This document shows positions 53,711 to 62,351 of a DNA stretch of 64,000 bases, piece after piece. Position numbers and translations under genes: made by a program. The DNA is from Neobacillus rhizophilus (GTDB lineage: Bacteria; Bacillota; Bacilli; Bacillales; Cytobacillaceae): contig NZ_JAGYPF010000002.1 in the NCBI RefSeq assembly GCF_018343535.1, forward strand, positions 832,103 to 896,102, written 5' to 3'. Under the pieces are notes generated by a model. That model was not told the origin of the DNA, ran no database searches, and saw only the letters and a program-made list of their open reading frames with translations. Numbering within the stretch: the stretch's first letter is position 1; every line of letters begins with the position of its first letter.

Positions 53711-54240
53711 TGCTTCAGTGGAAAATCTTTTTGGCGTTCTTTATCCCGGGCATTCTCGGTTATGGCGGAGGTCCATCATCTATTCCGCTGATTGAAAATG
53801 AAGTGGTGGACCATTATGGCTGGCTGACGGTGCAGGAATTCAGCGAAGTGCTGGCCCTCGGAAACTCGCTGCCCGGTCCGATTGCGACAAAGATGGCGGG
53901 GTATATCGGCTACCAGCAAGGGGGCATTCTTGGGGCGGCCGTTGCCGTGTTTGCCACAGTCGCACCGTCGTTGATCCTAATGATTTCGCTACTGGGACTG
54001 TTGTATAAATTTAAAGATTCCCCGAAAGTAAAGAAAATGACTTTGTACGTAAGGCCAGCCATCGCCGTTATGCTTGGTGTCATGGCTTATAACTTCTTTT
54101 CAGGCTCCTATATTAACATTGGCATCTGGCAAACCTTGTTTCTGGTCATTGCCAGCTATGTACTGATGGAAAAATTAAAAATCCACCCGGCATTCGTGAT
54201 TATGGGGGCACTAGGTTATGGAGCAGTGTTTTTGAGTTGA
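53707..54240 (+). CDS. Chromate transporter (ChrA) single-domain protein, second subunit
   Basis: A 177-residue partner CHR protein, homologous to the previous one: FFIPGILGYGGGPSSIPLIENEVV and LALGNSLPGPIATKMAGYIGYQQGG. It overlaps the upstream gene by four bases (ATGA), with GAGAGGA as ribosome site. The two presumably form one heterodimeric transporter with opposite topologies. Substrate specificity cannot be read from sequence. Confidence 0.88.
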   Translation: MMLQWKIFLAFFIPGILGYGGGPSSIPLIENEVVDHYGWLTVQEFSEVLALGNSLPGPIATKMAGYIGYQQGGILGAAVAVFATVAPSLILMISLLGLLYKFKDSPKVKKMTLYVRPAIAVMLGVMAYNFFSGSYINIGIWQTLFLVIASYVLMEKLKIHPAFVIMGALGYGAVFLS

Positions 54241-54304
54241 ATATACCTATTTAAAGGGGGGCCTTCGCGGTTCTTCTTTTTTCTTGCAGGGATTGATGTT
54301 GCGG

Positions 54305-54420
54305 TTATCCGCCAAACTTCGCGGGTTATTCGCCGAGTTCAGGATAGTATCCGCCAAATCCAGGTAAAAATCCGCCAAACCCTTGAAAGTATCCGCCGAA
54401 ATCTGAAAGTAATCCGCCAA
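54305..54420 (-). repeat. 21-bp-period intergenic array F, core TTTGGCGGATA on the minus strand
   Basis: On the plus strand TATCCGCCAAA-like cores recur with the TCCGCC at 54308, 54329, 54350, 54371, 54392 and 54413: five intervals of exactly 21 bases. Cores vary (TTATTCGCCGAG, AGTATCCGCCAAA, AATCCGCCAAA). This is the B/D core in reverse orientation, between the ChrA pair and the long ChrA gene. The array fills most of this 304-base gap; the rest is AT-rich promoter-like sequence. Confidence 0.92.
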
Positions 54421-54544
54421 ACAACTTTTAAGAGCAATAATTCCATTGTAATAGACCATTAATTTTAGACGAAGAATGCTAGAATAAAGGTATCTTAGAC
54501 TGGCTTGCAGAAATTTAAGTTTAATAAAAAATAGGAGAAATAAC

Positions 54545-55705
54545 GTGAAGACATTAATCGAAATTTTACTTGTTTCAACAAAGTTGGGATTAACTTCATT
54601 CGGTGGTCCTATCGCTCATTTGGGGTATTTTCATGAAGAATATGTCCGTCGCCGGAAATGGCTTGATGAAAAAAGCTATGCGGATTTGGTGGCATTGTGC
54701 CAATTTCTGCCCGGTCCCGCAAGCAGCCAGGTGGGGATTGGTGTTGGCGTCATGCGAGGCGGCGTAATAGGTGGAATCTTGGCATTCATCGGATTTACCG
54801 CTCCATCGGCTGTTGCTCTAATTCTTTTGGCTCTTTTTCTAAAAGGAATGGAAATAAATGATGCTGGCTGGATCCACGGCTTGAAAATTGTTGCTGTTGC
54901 AGTAGTCGCCCAAGCCATACTTGGGATGGCGCAAAAACTGACGCCGAATAAACCGACAAAGGCCATCGCACTTGCTGCAATTGTAACAGTATTACTGTGG
55001 CAAACCGCTTATTCGCAGATAGCTATTATATTGCTATCTGCCGTAGTTGGGCTGTTGATTTTTAAAAATCATGAAAATGATCTAGAAGCAGCGAATGCCC
55101 AGTTTCCTATTTCACGGAGTTTTGCGATGATCTGTCTAGCTATTTTTTTCGGCTTGTTGATTGTTCTTCCGCTGCTTAGGGGAGTAGTCTCTTCCAGTGG
55201 GCTTGCTTTGTTCGACAGCTTTTATCGTTCCGGGGCGCTTGTATTTGGCGGCGGTCATGTCGTTCTGCCATTGCTGGAACGCGAATTCGTTCCGACCGGC
55301 TGGCTGTCAAAAGAGGAATTCCTGGCAGGTTACGGAGCGGCACAAGCGGTACCGGGCCCACTGTTCACCTTTGCAGCTTATATTGGTGCGGTTATCAATG
55401 GATGGAAGGGCGGAGTCGTTGCAACAATAGCGATTTTCTTGCCAGCTTTTCTGCTCGTTTTCGGAACGCTGCCGTTTTGGAACAGCCTAAGGCGGAGCCC
55501 GCGTATCAAAGGAGCGTTAACTGGAGTAAATGCCGCAGTCGTCGGAATACTGATTGCCGCCTTTTATACACCGATCTGGACAAGTTCGATTCATGCCCCT
55601 CAGGATTTTGCCTTTGCTGCCGTGTTATTTTCGATGTTGGCTTATTGGAAACTGCCGCCTTGGATTGTGGTGGTGGCGGGAATAGTAGTCGGTTCTATCA
55701 TATAA
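54545..55705 (+). CDS. chrA: Chromate transporter ChrA, two-domain form
   Basis: A 386-residue long-chain CHR transporter carrying two homologous halves. The first has TKLGLTSFGGPIAHLGYFHEEYV and LCQFLPGPASSQVG; the second has FGGGHVVLPLLEREFV and GAAQAVPGPLFTFAAYIG. About ten to twelve helices. It exports chromate (or sulfate-like anions) by proton motive force. The start is GTG with AGGAGA upstream. Having both a short pair and a long ChrA side by side is notable. Confidence 0.9.
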   Translation: MKTLIEILLVSTKLGLTSFGGPIAHLGYFHEEYVRRRKWLDEKSYADLVALCQFLPGPASSQVGIGVGVMRGGVIGGILAFIGFTAPSAVALILLALFLKGMEINDAGWIHGLKIVAVAVVAQAILGMAQKLTPNKPTKAIALAAIVTVLLWQTAYSQIAIILLSAVVGLLIFKNHENDLEAANAQFPISRSFAMICLAIFFGLLIVLPLLRGVVSSSGLALFDSFYRSGALVFGGGHVVLPLLEREFVPTGWLSKEEFLAGYGAAQAVPGPLFTFAAYIGAVINGWKGGVVATIAIFLPAFLLVFGTLPFWNSLRRSPRIKGALTGVNAAVVGILIAAFYTPIWTSSIHAPQDFAFAAVLFSMLAYWKLPPWIVVVAGIVVGSII

Positions 55706-55707
55706 GA

Positions 55708-55737
55708 AGTCGCTCTGCTTCGCAGAGCGGCTTTTTT
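55708..55737 (+). terminator. Terminator of chrA
   Basis: CGCTCTGC pairs with GCAGAGCG around a three-base TTC loop, followed by GCTTTTTT. Confidence 0.9.
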
Positions 55738-55814
55738 ACTATTTTATAAGGCAGTTTTCTAAAAATTTGTTCCTCATGAAAGAGCGAATGAGAAGCATCT
55801 CCATCTAGAATAGG

Positions 55815-56590
55815 AATCGCAAATAAAACAGGGGATTTCGCAAATAAAGGGGGCGGAATCGCAAATAAATTTATTAAAGCCGCAAATAAAAAATGGGGGT
55901 CGTCACTTCTTTTTTAGAATCGCAAATAAAACAGGGGATTTCGCAAATAAAGGGGGCGGAATCGCAAATAAATTTATTAAACCCGCAAATAAAAAATGGG
56001 GGTCGTCACTTCTTTTTTAGAATCGCAAATAAAACAGGGGATTTCGCAAATAAAGGGGGCGGAATCGCAAATAAATTTATTAAATCCGCAAATAAAAAAT
56101 GGGGGTCAATCCATCTTATTTAGAATCCCAAATAAAACAGGGGATTTCGCAAATAAAGAGGGAGGGATCGCAAATAAATTTATTGAATCCACAAATAAAA
56201 AATGGGGGTCAATCCATCTTATTTAGAATCGCAAATAAAACAGGGGATTTCGCAAATAAAGAGGGAGGGATCGCAAATAAATTTATTGAATCCACAAATA
56301 AAGGATGGGGATCAATCCATCTTATTTAGAATCGTAAATAAATCAGGGGATTTCGCAAATAAAGGGGGAGGGATCGTAAATAAATTTATTGAATTCCCAA
56401 ATAAAAAATGGTGGTCTACTCATCTTTTTTAGAATCGCAAATAACGGGGGAGGGATCGCAAATAAATTTTTAAATCCGCAAATAAAAAATGGGGGTCGAC
56501 CCATCTTTTTTAGAACTGCAAATAAAACAGGAAATTTCGCAAATAATGGGGTAGGGAACGCAAATAAATCATTTAAAGAATCTGAAAAAA
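55815..56590 (+). repeat. 103-bp higher-order tandem array G built of 21-bp modules, core CGCAAATAA
   Basis: Units of exactly 103 bases start at 55815, 55918, 56021, 56124, 56227 and 56330. A seventh at 56433 is shortened to 81, and a partial eighth starts at 56514. In unit 1 the CGCAAATAA cores are at 55818, 55839, 55860 and 55881; a decayed fifth module (TCGTCACTT) is at 55901 and the next unit at 55921, so 103 = 21+21+21+20+20. Adjacent units are nearly identical with drift along the array (AAAGGGGGCGG becomes AAAGAGGGAGG). Since 103 is not a multiple of three, each copy shifts frame, and the chain of overlapping 76-codon frames is an artefact. Confidence 0.93.
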
Positions 56591-56656
56591 GACGCGGAGA
56601 TTCAACTCTATTTATTAAGAAACATAATGAAAAAGCTTCAAAAAGCAGAAATAAAC

Positions 56657-56676
56657 ATTCAAATCACCATTTGAAT
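56657..56676. promoter_or_regulatory. CadC-type operator 1
   Basis: ATTCAAAT-CACC-ATTTGAAT, a perfect eight-base-arm palindrome, upstream of the cadC -35 box. It is the same type as the staphylococcal cad operator. Confidence 0.75.
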
Positions 56677-56684
56677 AAAAATGT

Positions 56685-56736
56685 TTGACACTCAAACCTG
56701 TATTTGAATATGATATATTCAAACGAATATTTGAAT
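56685..56736 (+). promoter_or_regulatory. cadCA promoter with two further CadC-type operators
   Basis: TTGACA (56685-56690), 18 bases, TATGAT (56709-56714). One operator (ACTCAAAC-CTGT-ATTTGAAT, 56690-56709) fills the spacer and a second (ATTCAAAC-GAAT-ATTTGAAT, 56717-56736) covers the start-site region. Repressor binding here would block RNA polymerase directly. Metal release from CadC should induce. Confidence 0.8.
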
Positions 56737-56751
56737 GAAGAAGGTGTCACC

Positions 56752-57123
56752 ATGAAGGAACGAGATGTTTGTGAGATTAATTGTGTGGATAGTGAAAAAA
56801 CGGCGCGAGTCCAGCAGCAGCTTGAGAACAGCTCGCATATCCTAGAAGTCACCAAGCTTTTTAAAGCATTATCTGATGAGACGCGAATGAAAATTGCCTA
56901 TGCACTTACGCTCGAAGACGAGCTTTGTGTTTGTGATGTCGCCCATATTGTCGGGGCGACGACGGCAACGGCCTCGCATCACTTACGTCATTTAAAAAGC
57001 CTTGGACTCGCCAAATACCGCAAAGAGGGCAAGTTAGTTTATTATTCCCTTGATGATGACCATGTAAAACAATTAATTCATATTGCCTTTGAGCACCAGG
57101 TAGAGGTGATGGATCGTGGATAA
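56752..57123 (+). CDS. cadC: ArsR/SmtB-family Cd/Pb/Zn-responsive repressor CadC
   Basis: A 123-residue winged-helix metal sensor. The N-terminal CadC cysteines are present (DVCEINC, Cys7 and Cys11), as is the helix motif ELCVCDV with two more Cys (about residues 57-59), which together form the Cd/Pb-binding S4 site. The DNA-recognition helix is ATTATASHHLRHLKSLGL. GAAGGTGTCACC before ATG 56752 supports this start. It overlaps cadA by eight bases, so the pair is translationally linked, and three palindromic operators lie upstream. Confidence 0.92.
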   Translation: MKERDVCEINCVDSEKTARVQQQLENSSHILEVTKLFKALSDETRMKIAYALTLEDELCVCDVAHIVGATTATASHHLRHLKSLGLAKYRKEGKLVYYSLDDDHVKQLIHIAFEHQVEVMDRG

Positions 57124-59176
57124 AGCGCTTGAAAAACAAGTTTACCGCGTTCAGGGTTTTTCCTGAACGAGCTGTGCCGCCAAGTTCGAAAAGAACGTGA
57201 AACACCTGGAGGGTGTTGCTGATGCACAGGTTAATTTCGGAGCTTCGAAGCTCACTGTCTATGGAAATGCCAGTCTGGAAGAACTGCATGAAGCTGGCGC
57301 GTTTGAAAAATTAACGATCTACCCAGAAAAGGAAAAGCGGGCACCGGTAACAAAAGAACCGTTTTGGAAGCGGCATTCGTTGCTAGGCCTGTCCTTAGTG
57401 TTCATGATTGCCGGGTACCTTTTTACAAATAACCTTCTGTTTGCAGCCGCCATTTTACTGGGAGGATTTCCTCTTTTTAAAACGGGCTTGAAAAACTTAA
57501 CCCGTCTTGAGTTTGATATGAAAACGCTGATGACGATAGCGATTATCGGGGCGGCTATCATCGGCGAATGGAGTGAAGGGGCTGTGGTCGTCATTCTGTT
57601 TGCCATCAGCGAGGTGCTCGAGGGCTATTCCATGGACAAAGCGCGGGCTTCGATTCGATCGCTGATGGAGGTCGCGCCTGCGGAAGCGCTAGTTCTCAGA
57701 AACGGCCGCGAAATGACCCTAAAAGCAGAGGACATTGAAATTGGCGATATCATGCATGTCAAGCCAGGGCAGAAAATAGCAATGGATGGCATCATTATCG
57801 AGGGGGCGTCCTCTGTTAATCAAGCTACGATTACAGGAGAGTCGGTCCCTGTTGAAAAGTCCGTCAATGACGAAGTGTTCGCAGGAACGCTCAATGAGGA
57901 AGGCTTTTTAAAAATAAAAGTCACCAAGTTGAGCGAGGACACGACTATAGCAAAAATTATTCATTTGGTGGAGGAAGCGCAGGCGGAAAAGGCACCGTCT
58001 CAAGCGTTTGTTGACCGGTTTGCAAAATACTACACGCCGGTCATTATGGCGGTTGCAGCACTGGTGGCTGTGGTGCCGCCGCTTATATTCGGAGCAAGTT
58101 GGCAGGAGTGGATTTACCAAGGGCTCGCCGTACTGGTAGTAGGCTGCCCGTGTGCGCTGGTGATTTCTACTCCAGTCGCAATCGTAACGGCCATCGGAAA
58201 TGCAGCCCGAAATGGGGTCCTTATCAAAGGTGGCAGTTTTTTAGAAGAGACAGGTGCCTTAAGGGCAATTGCCTTTGATAAAACAGGTACATTGACAAGA
58301 GGGGTTCCGGTAGTAACCGATTTTATTAATTTTAGCGGGGACGATAACCTCCTTGAAAAAGTCGCCGTACTGGAGAGCAAGTCCCAGCACCCGCTTGCAG
58401 GAGCGATTATAAAAAAAGCTGCACACACCGAATACGTGGTTGAAAACTTTTCTTCAATTACTGGAAAGGGTATCAAGGGTTTAGTGGACGGCACGGAATA
58501 TCTGGTCGGAAACTCAAAGCTTTTTAAGGAAATCCCCGCGGAGATTCAAAGCCAAATTACCTTTTTGCAAAACCAGGGGAAGACAGTGATCCTCGTCGGT
58601 ACGGAAAAAGGTATTCTTGCTTTGATTGCCGTTGCTGACGAGGTCCGCGACAGCAGCCACGGTGTCATTGAGCGTCTTCATCAGCTGGGAATTAATCAGA
58701 CCGTTATGCTGACCGGCGATAACCGAGCGACGGCTAAATCGATTGGCCAGCATGCAGGGGTTAGCAGTATTGAAGCTGAACTTTTACCAGAGGATAAATT
58801 AGCTTTTATAAAAAAAATGAAATCGCAATTTGGAAGAGTCGCAATGGTTGGTGATGGTGTTAATGACGCCCCAGCACTTGCTGCTGCGACCGTTGGAATC
58901 GCGATGGGCGGCGCCGGAACGGACACGGCGCTAGAAACAGCTGACATCGCTCTAATGAATGATGATTTGAACAAGCTGCCGTTTACGATAAAGCTAAGCC
59001 GGAAAACACTGCAGATTATTAAACAAAATATTACCCTGTCTATAGTGGTAAAGGTTTTGGCTCTGCTGCTTGTCGTACCCGGCTGGTTGACCCTCTGGAT
59101 TGCCATCTTCGCCGACATGGGCATGACCTTGATTGTCACATTAAATGGATTGCGTCTCTTGCGGGTTAAAGATTAA
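57116..59176 (+). CDS. cadA: Cadmium/zinc-exporting P1B-type ATPase CadA with in-frame TGA
   Basis: The frame starts at GTG 57116, inside the cadC stop, and would encode about 686 residues. It is interrupted by TGA at codon 17 (57164-57166), exactly where the first Cys of the HMA metal-binding CXXC motif should be ([15 protein letters not shown]). After it the frame is intact: TGES phosphatase loop, CPC metal-binding motif ([10 protein letters not shown]), FDKTGTLT phosphorylation site, and [11 protein letters not shown] restart at GTG 57197 would give a 659-residue pump lacking the HMA domain, which often retains function. Alternatives are a plain nonsense mutation, a base-call error (TGC to TGA) or selenocysteine. 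Confidence 0.85.
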
Positions 59177-59323
59177 ACAAGAGGGGGCCTGTGGGATAGG
59201 CAGATATATTCTAGTATGTATCGAAAAATCAAGATTAGAAAAAACTAACCGTAATCGTAATATTTTCGTTTTAGACAAAGAGAAATCGCAGGCCGGTACA
59301 AATAGGCTAATGGGGGGATAAAC

Positions 59324-60256
59324 ATGGGTCACCATCATCACCATCATGGACACGGACATGGCCATTCACACGGTCATTCACATACAAGTAATAAAAAAGC
59401 GTTATTTAGTTCCTTTATTTTAATAGCGGCCTTCATGGTTGTGGAAGTCATCGGCGGGTTTTTAACCAACAGTCTGGCGCTGCTTTCTGACGCGGGGCAT
59501 ATGCTCAGCGATGCCGCTGCACTAGGGTTGAGCTTTTACGCAATTAAGCTTGGGGAAAAGGCAGTTTCTCAGGAAAAAACGTATGGTTATAAACGATTCG
59601 AAATTATTGCGGCTGCGTTAAACGGCTTAACATTGATTCTAATATCGATTTATATTATTTACGAAGCCGTCCATCGCTTTTTCAATCCTCCGGAGATTCA
59701 AAGCACAGGGATGCTGGTCATTTCCATCACAGGTCTAATCGTGAACATTATTGCTGCCTGGATTTTAATGAAGGGTGATAAGGATGAAAACTTGAATGTA
59801 CGCAGCGCATTCCTCCACGTTCTTGGCGATATGCTAGGATCTGTTGGGGCTATTATCGCGGCATTGCTTATCATGTTCCTCGGCTGGGGAATCGCCGATC
59901 CGATTGCCAGCGTTATTGTTGCTGTGCTGATTCTAATCAGCGGGTTTCGGGTCACGAAGGATTCTTTCCATATTTTAATGGAAGGGGCGCCGACACAAAT
60001 TGATATAAATCAGGTCAAGGATGCACTTGGAAAAATCCCGTGTGTCAAAGAAGTACATGACCTCCATATTTGGACAATTACTTCCGGTTACCCGGTTTTG
60101 AGTTGCCATGTAACTATCTATGATGAAGGGGTTCATGATGAAATTCTCGCGCAATCACAGAAAGTTCTCCATGATGACTTTCATATCGAGCACAGCACAA
60201 TCCAGGTCGAAAAAGAAGCAATCGGCTGTCCGAGTCCACATGGAACGTGTAATTAA
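59324..60256 (+). CDS. czcD: Cation diffusion facilitator, CzcD-type zinc exporter
   Basis: A 310-residue CDF antiporter with six helices and a C-terminal cytoplasmic metal-sensing domain. The first 22 residues are unusually His-rich (HHHHHHGHGHGH), a flexible zinc-binding tail. The transport site residues are in LLSDAGHMLSDA (helix 2) and HVLGDMLGSVGA (helix 5), the HD/HD pattern of zinc exporters. GGGGGGA lies eight bases before the ATG. It follows cadCA and adds a second route for Zn/Cd/Co efflux. Confidence 0.93.
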   Translation: MGHHHHHHGHGHGHSHGHSHTSNKKALFSSFILIAAFMVVEVIGGFLTNSLALLSDAGHMLSDAAALGLSFYAIKLGEKAVSQEKTYGYKRFEIIAAALNGLTLILISIYIIYEAVHRFFNPPEIQSTGMLVISITGLIVNIIAAWILMKGDKDENLNVRSAFLHVLGDMLGSVGAIIAALLIMFLGWGIADPIASVIVAVLILISGFRVTKDSFHILMEGAPTQIDINQVKDALGKIPCVKEVHDLHIWTITSGYPVLSCHVTIYDEGVHDEILAQSQKVLHDDFHIEHSTIQVEKEAIGCPSPHGTCN

Positions 60257-60282
60257 AAAAGGAGCCACCACGGCTCCTTTTA
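60256..60282. terminator. Bidirectional terminator between czcD and psuG
   Basis: AAAAGGAGCC pairs with GGCTCCTTTT around an ACCAC loop, between convergent genes. Confidence 0.9.
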
Positions 60283-60296
60283 AAGTTCTAACATTA

Positions 60297-61208
60297 TTAC
60301 TTCGCATTAAAGCTTACAGCGATCTTTGCCCCAACAACAGCATTGTTTTTAACTAAAGCTATATTGGCATCCAAGCTTTTTCCTTCTGTCAGTTCTTTCA
60401 CTTTTCCGAGCATGAACGGTGTCACATCTTTACCGGTGATGTGGCGTTCCGCCGCCTCTTTCAATGCTGTTTCGATGACGCCATTAATAAATTCCTCATC
60501 CATCGCATATTCTTCAGGAATCGGGTTGGCAATTACTGCACCGCCTTTTAGGTTTAAATCCCATTTCACTTTTAAGGTAGAGGCAATTTCATCGACATCA
60601 TCGGCGCGCAGGTTTAATGGGAATTCGCTTTTGCGTGTATAGAAGGCAGGGAGTACATCGGTTTGGTAACCGATAACTGGTACGCCTTTTGTTTCTAAAT
60701 ATTCCATCGTTAATCCTAAATCCAAAATCGATTTCGCACCCGCACAAATGACGGCCACGTTTGTTTGTCCAAGCTCATCTAAGTCTGCTGAGATATCCAT
60801 CGTGGTTTCAGCACCGCGGTGAACGCCGCCAATACCGCCGGTCACGAAGATATTGATACCGGCCAATTCAGCGCAAATCATCGTTGCTGCTACTGTAGTT
60901 GCGCCAAGTTTTTTAGTCGCAAGCAAATAAGCAAGGTCGCGTCTGGATGCTTTTGCGACACCGGAGCTTTTCCCGAACATTTCTAACTCTTCATCGGATA
61001 ACCCGATTTTAATTTTTCCATCAATGATGGCTATTGTAGCCGGAACAGCCCCATTATCACGGACGATTTGCTCCACTTCACGGGCTGTTTGGACATTTTG
61101 CGGATAAGGCATGCCATGAGAGATAATCGTAGACTCTAGGGCAACGATTGGTTTTCCTTGTTCCTTAGCGGTACGTACTTCTTCTGATAATGTTATATAT
61201 TCTTTCAT
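60297..61208 (-). CDS. psuG: Pseudouridine-5'-phosphate glycosidase
   Basis: A 303-residue PsuG, which splits pseudouridine 5'-phosphate to uracil and ribose 5-phosphate. Family motifs are [17 protein letters not shown] near the start (Glu general acid/base region), [14 protein letters not shown] (about residues 128-141) and the [24 protein letters not shown] stretch with the catalytic Lys. ATG 61208 has GGAGG seven bases upstream and overlaps the end of psuK by four bases; the longer frame lies inside psuK. Confidence 0.95.
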   Translation of the reverse strand: MKEYITLSEEVRTAKEQGKPIVALESTIISHGMPYPQNVQTAREVEQIVRDNGAVPATIAIIDGKIKIGLSDEELEMFGKSSGVAKASRRDLAYLLATKKLGATTVAATMICAELAGINIFVTGGIGGVHRGAETTMDISADLDELGQTNVAVICAGAKSILDLGLTMEYLETKGVPVIGYQTDVLPAFYTRKSEFPLNLRADDVDEIASTLKVKWDLNLKGGAVIANPIPEEYAMDEEFINGVIETALKEAAERHITGKDVTPFMLGKVKELTEGKSLDANIALVKNNAVVGAKIAVSFNAK

Positions 61209-62314
61209 GATAATTCCTCCAGATCTTTTTGTAATTGCTCCGCCGATAAATCCTGACGAACTGTATAAGGCGATTGCAATGTTTTGGATGCATTCATACT
61301 TCCTGCCTTGGCAATTTCCATTAAAGATTTGCCTTCTAGCCAAGAGTAAATAACTGCCGAGGAAAATGCGTCTCCCGCACCAGTTACATCAATGATTTCC
61401 TTCACTTCAATAGGAGGAACATGGAAAATTCCTTCTTCTTTATTCCCGATCATTGAGCCTTCTTTTCCATTAGTTATGACCACATTGGAGATTCCCAGAG
61501 ACAGCCATTTTTCTAAGGCGTTTTTCCAATCTGAATCATTTTTGATTTCGTTTTGAAAATAGGTTTCTGATTCATCTCGATTCGTAATGAGCCATGTTAC
61601 ACCATCAAGTTCATCTGGTAAGCGTGACATCTTTGGTGATGAAACTGGTATTATAACAATCGGTAAGTTATGACTTTTAGCGAAATGACATAAGTATTGA
61701 ACTGTTTCTTTCGGACTGTTTAAATCGACGATGATGCATTTTGATTGTTTTAAAAATCCCTCATGCTTCCGCAACAATTCAGGTGTGATGGTTTCATATA
61801 CATCCATATCCGCAAGCGCAATCACTAATTCACCGTTGGCGTCCAGAACTGCTGTGTAGGAGCCTGTTGCTTTTTCGGGGGATTTGGATACAGTTTCTAA
61901 ATTCATGTAAGGAGTGGATGAATCCTCAATGATGGTCCAGTCCTTATCAGCTCCGGCAGCAGATATAAGTGATACCTCCAACCCTAGGCGTCCGAGGTTT
62001 TCAGCGATATTCCGGGCAACTCCGCCGGCATTCTGGGTGGCATAGCTGGGATTGGAGGTTCCCAGCTGTGCCTGCCCTTTTATATGAAATTTACGGTCAA
62101 TATTAGCTCCGCCAATGCAAATGACATGCTGTGATTCACTTAAAATATAGGCTCTGCCTAAAATATGGCCTTTTTTGATCAGCCCTGAAATCATGTTAGC
62201 AATCGAGGGCCGGGACAATTCTAAATTTTGCGCAAGCTCTTGCTGCGAAACATAGGGGTTGTTCCGGATTAAATCGAGAATCAATTGTTCTTTCTCAGTC
62301 AGTTTTTCAGGCAC
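61205..62314 (-). CDS. psuK: Pseudouridine kinase with N-terminal helix-turn-helix
   Basis: A 369-residue protein with an N-terminal winged HTH (about residues 5-55, [19 protein letters not shown]) fused to a PfkB-family kinase. The kinase signatures are [28 protein letters not shown] and the C-terminal [17 protein letters not shown] with catalytic Asp. It phosphorylates pseudouridine for PsuG. The HTH may give autoregulation. The start is GTG with GGGGTGAG upstream. psuK and psuG overlap by ATGA. Confidence 0.92.
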   Translation of the reverse strand: MPEKLTEKEQLILDLIRNNPYVSQQELAQNLELSRPSIANMISGLIKKGHILGRAYILSESQHVICIGGANIDRKFHIKGQAQLGTSNPSYATQNAGGVARNIAENLGRLGLEVSLISAAGADKDWTIIEDSSTPYMNLETVSKSPEKATGSYTAVLDANGELVIALADMDVYETITPELLRKHEGFLKQSKCIIVDLNSPKETVQYLCHFAKSHNLPIVIIPVSSPKMSRLPDELDGVTWLITNRDESETYFQNEIKNDSDWKNALEKWLSLGISNVVITNGKEGSMIGNKEEGIFHVPPIEVKEIIDVTGAGDAFSSAVIYSWLEGKSLMEIAKAGSMNASKTLQSPYTVRQDLSAEQLQKDLEELS

Positions 62315-62351
62315 AAACTCACCCCATAAATTACACTAATCTTCCTAAGTG

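Noticed and set aside
55893-56432. Four overlapping 76-codon open frames
   Set aside because: They are the same tandem repeat read in successive frames (103 is not divisible by three), without ribosome sites or stable composition.
55815-56590. CRISPR array
   Set aside because: Repeats of 8-11 bases with 10-13 base gaps are far too short, the gaps are themselves repeated every 103 bases, and no cas gene is present.
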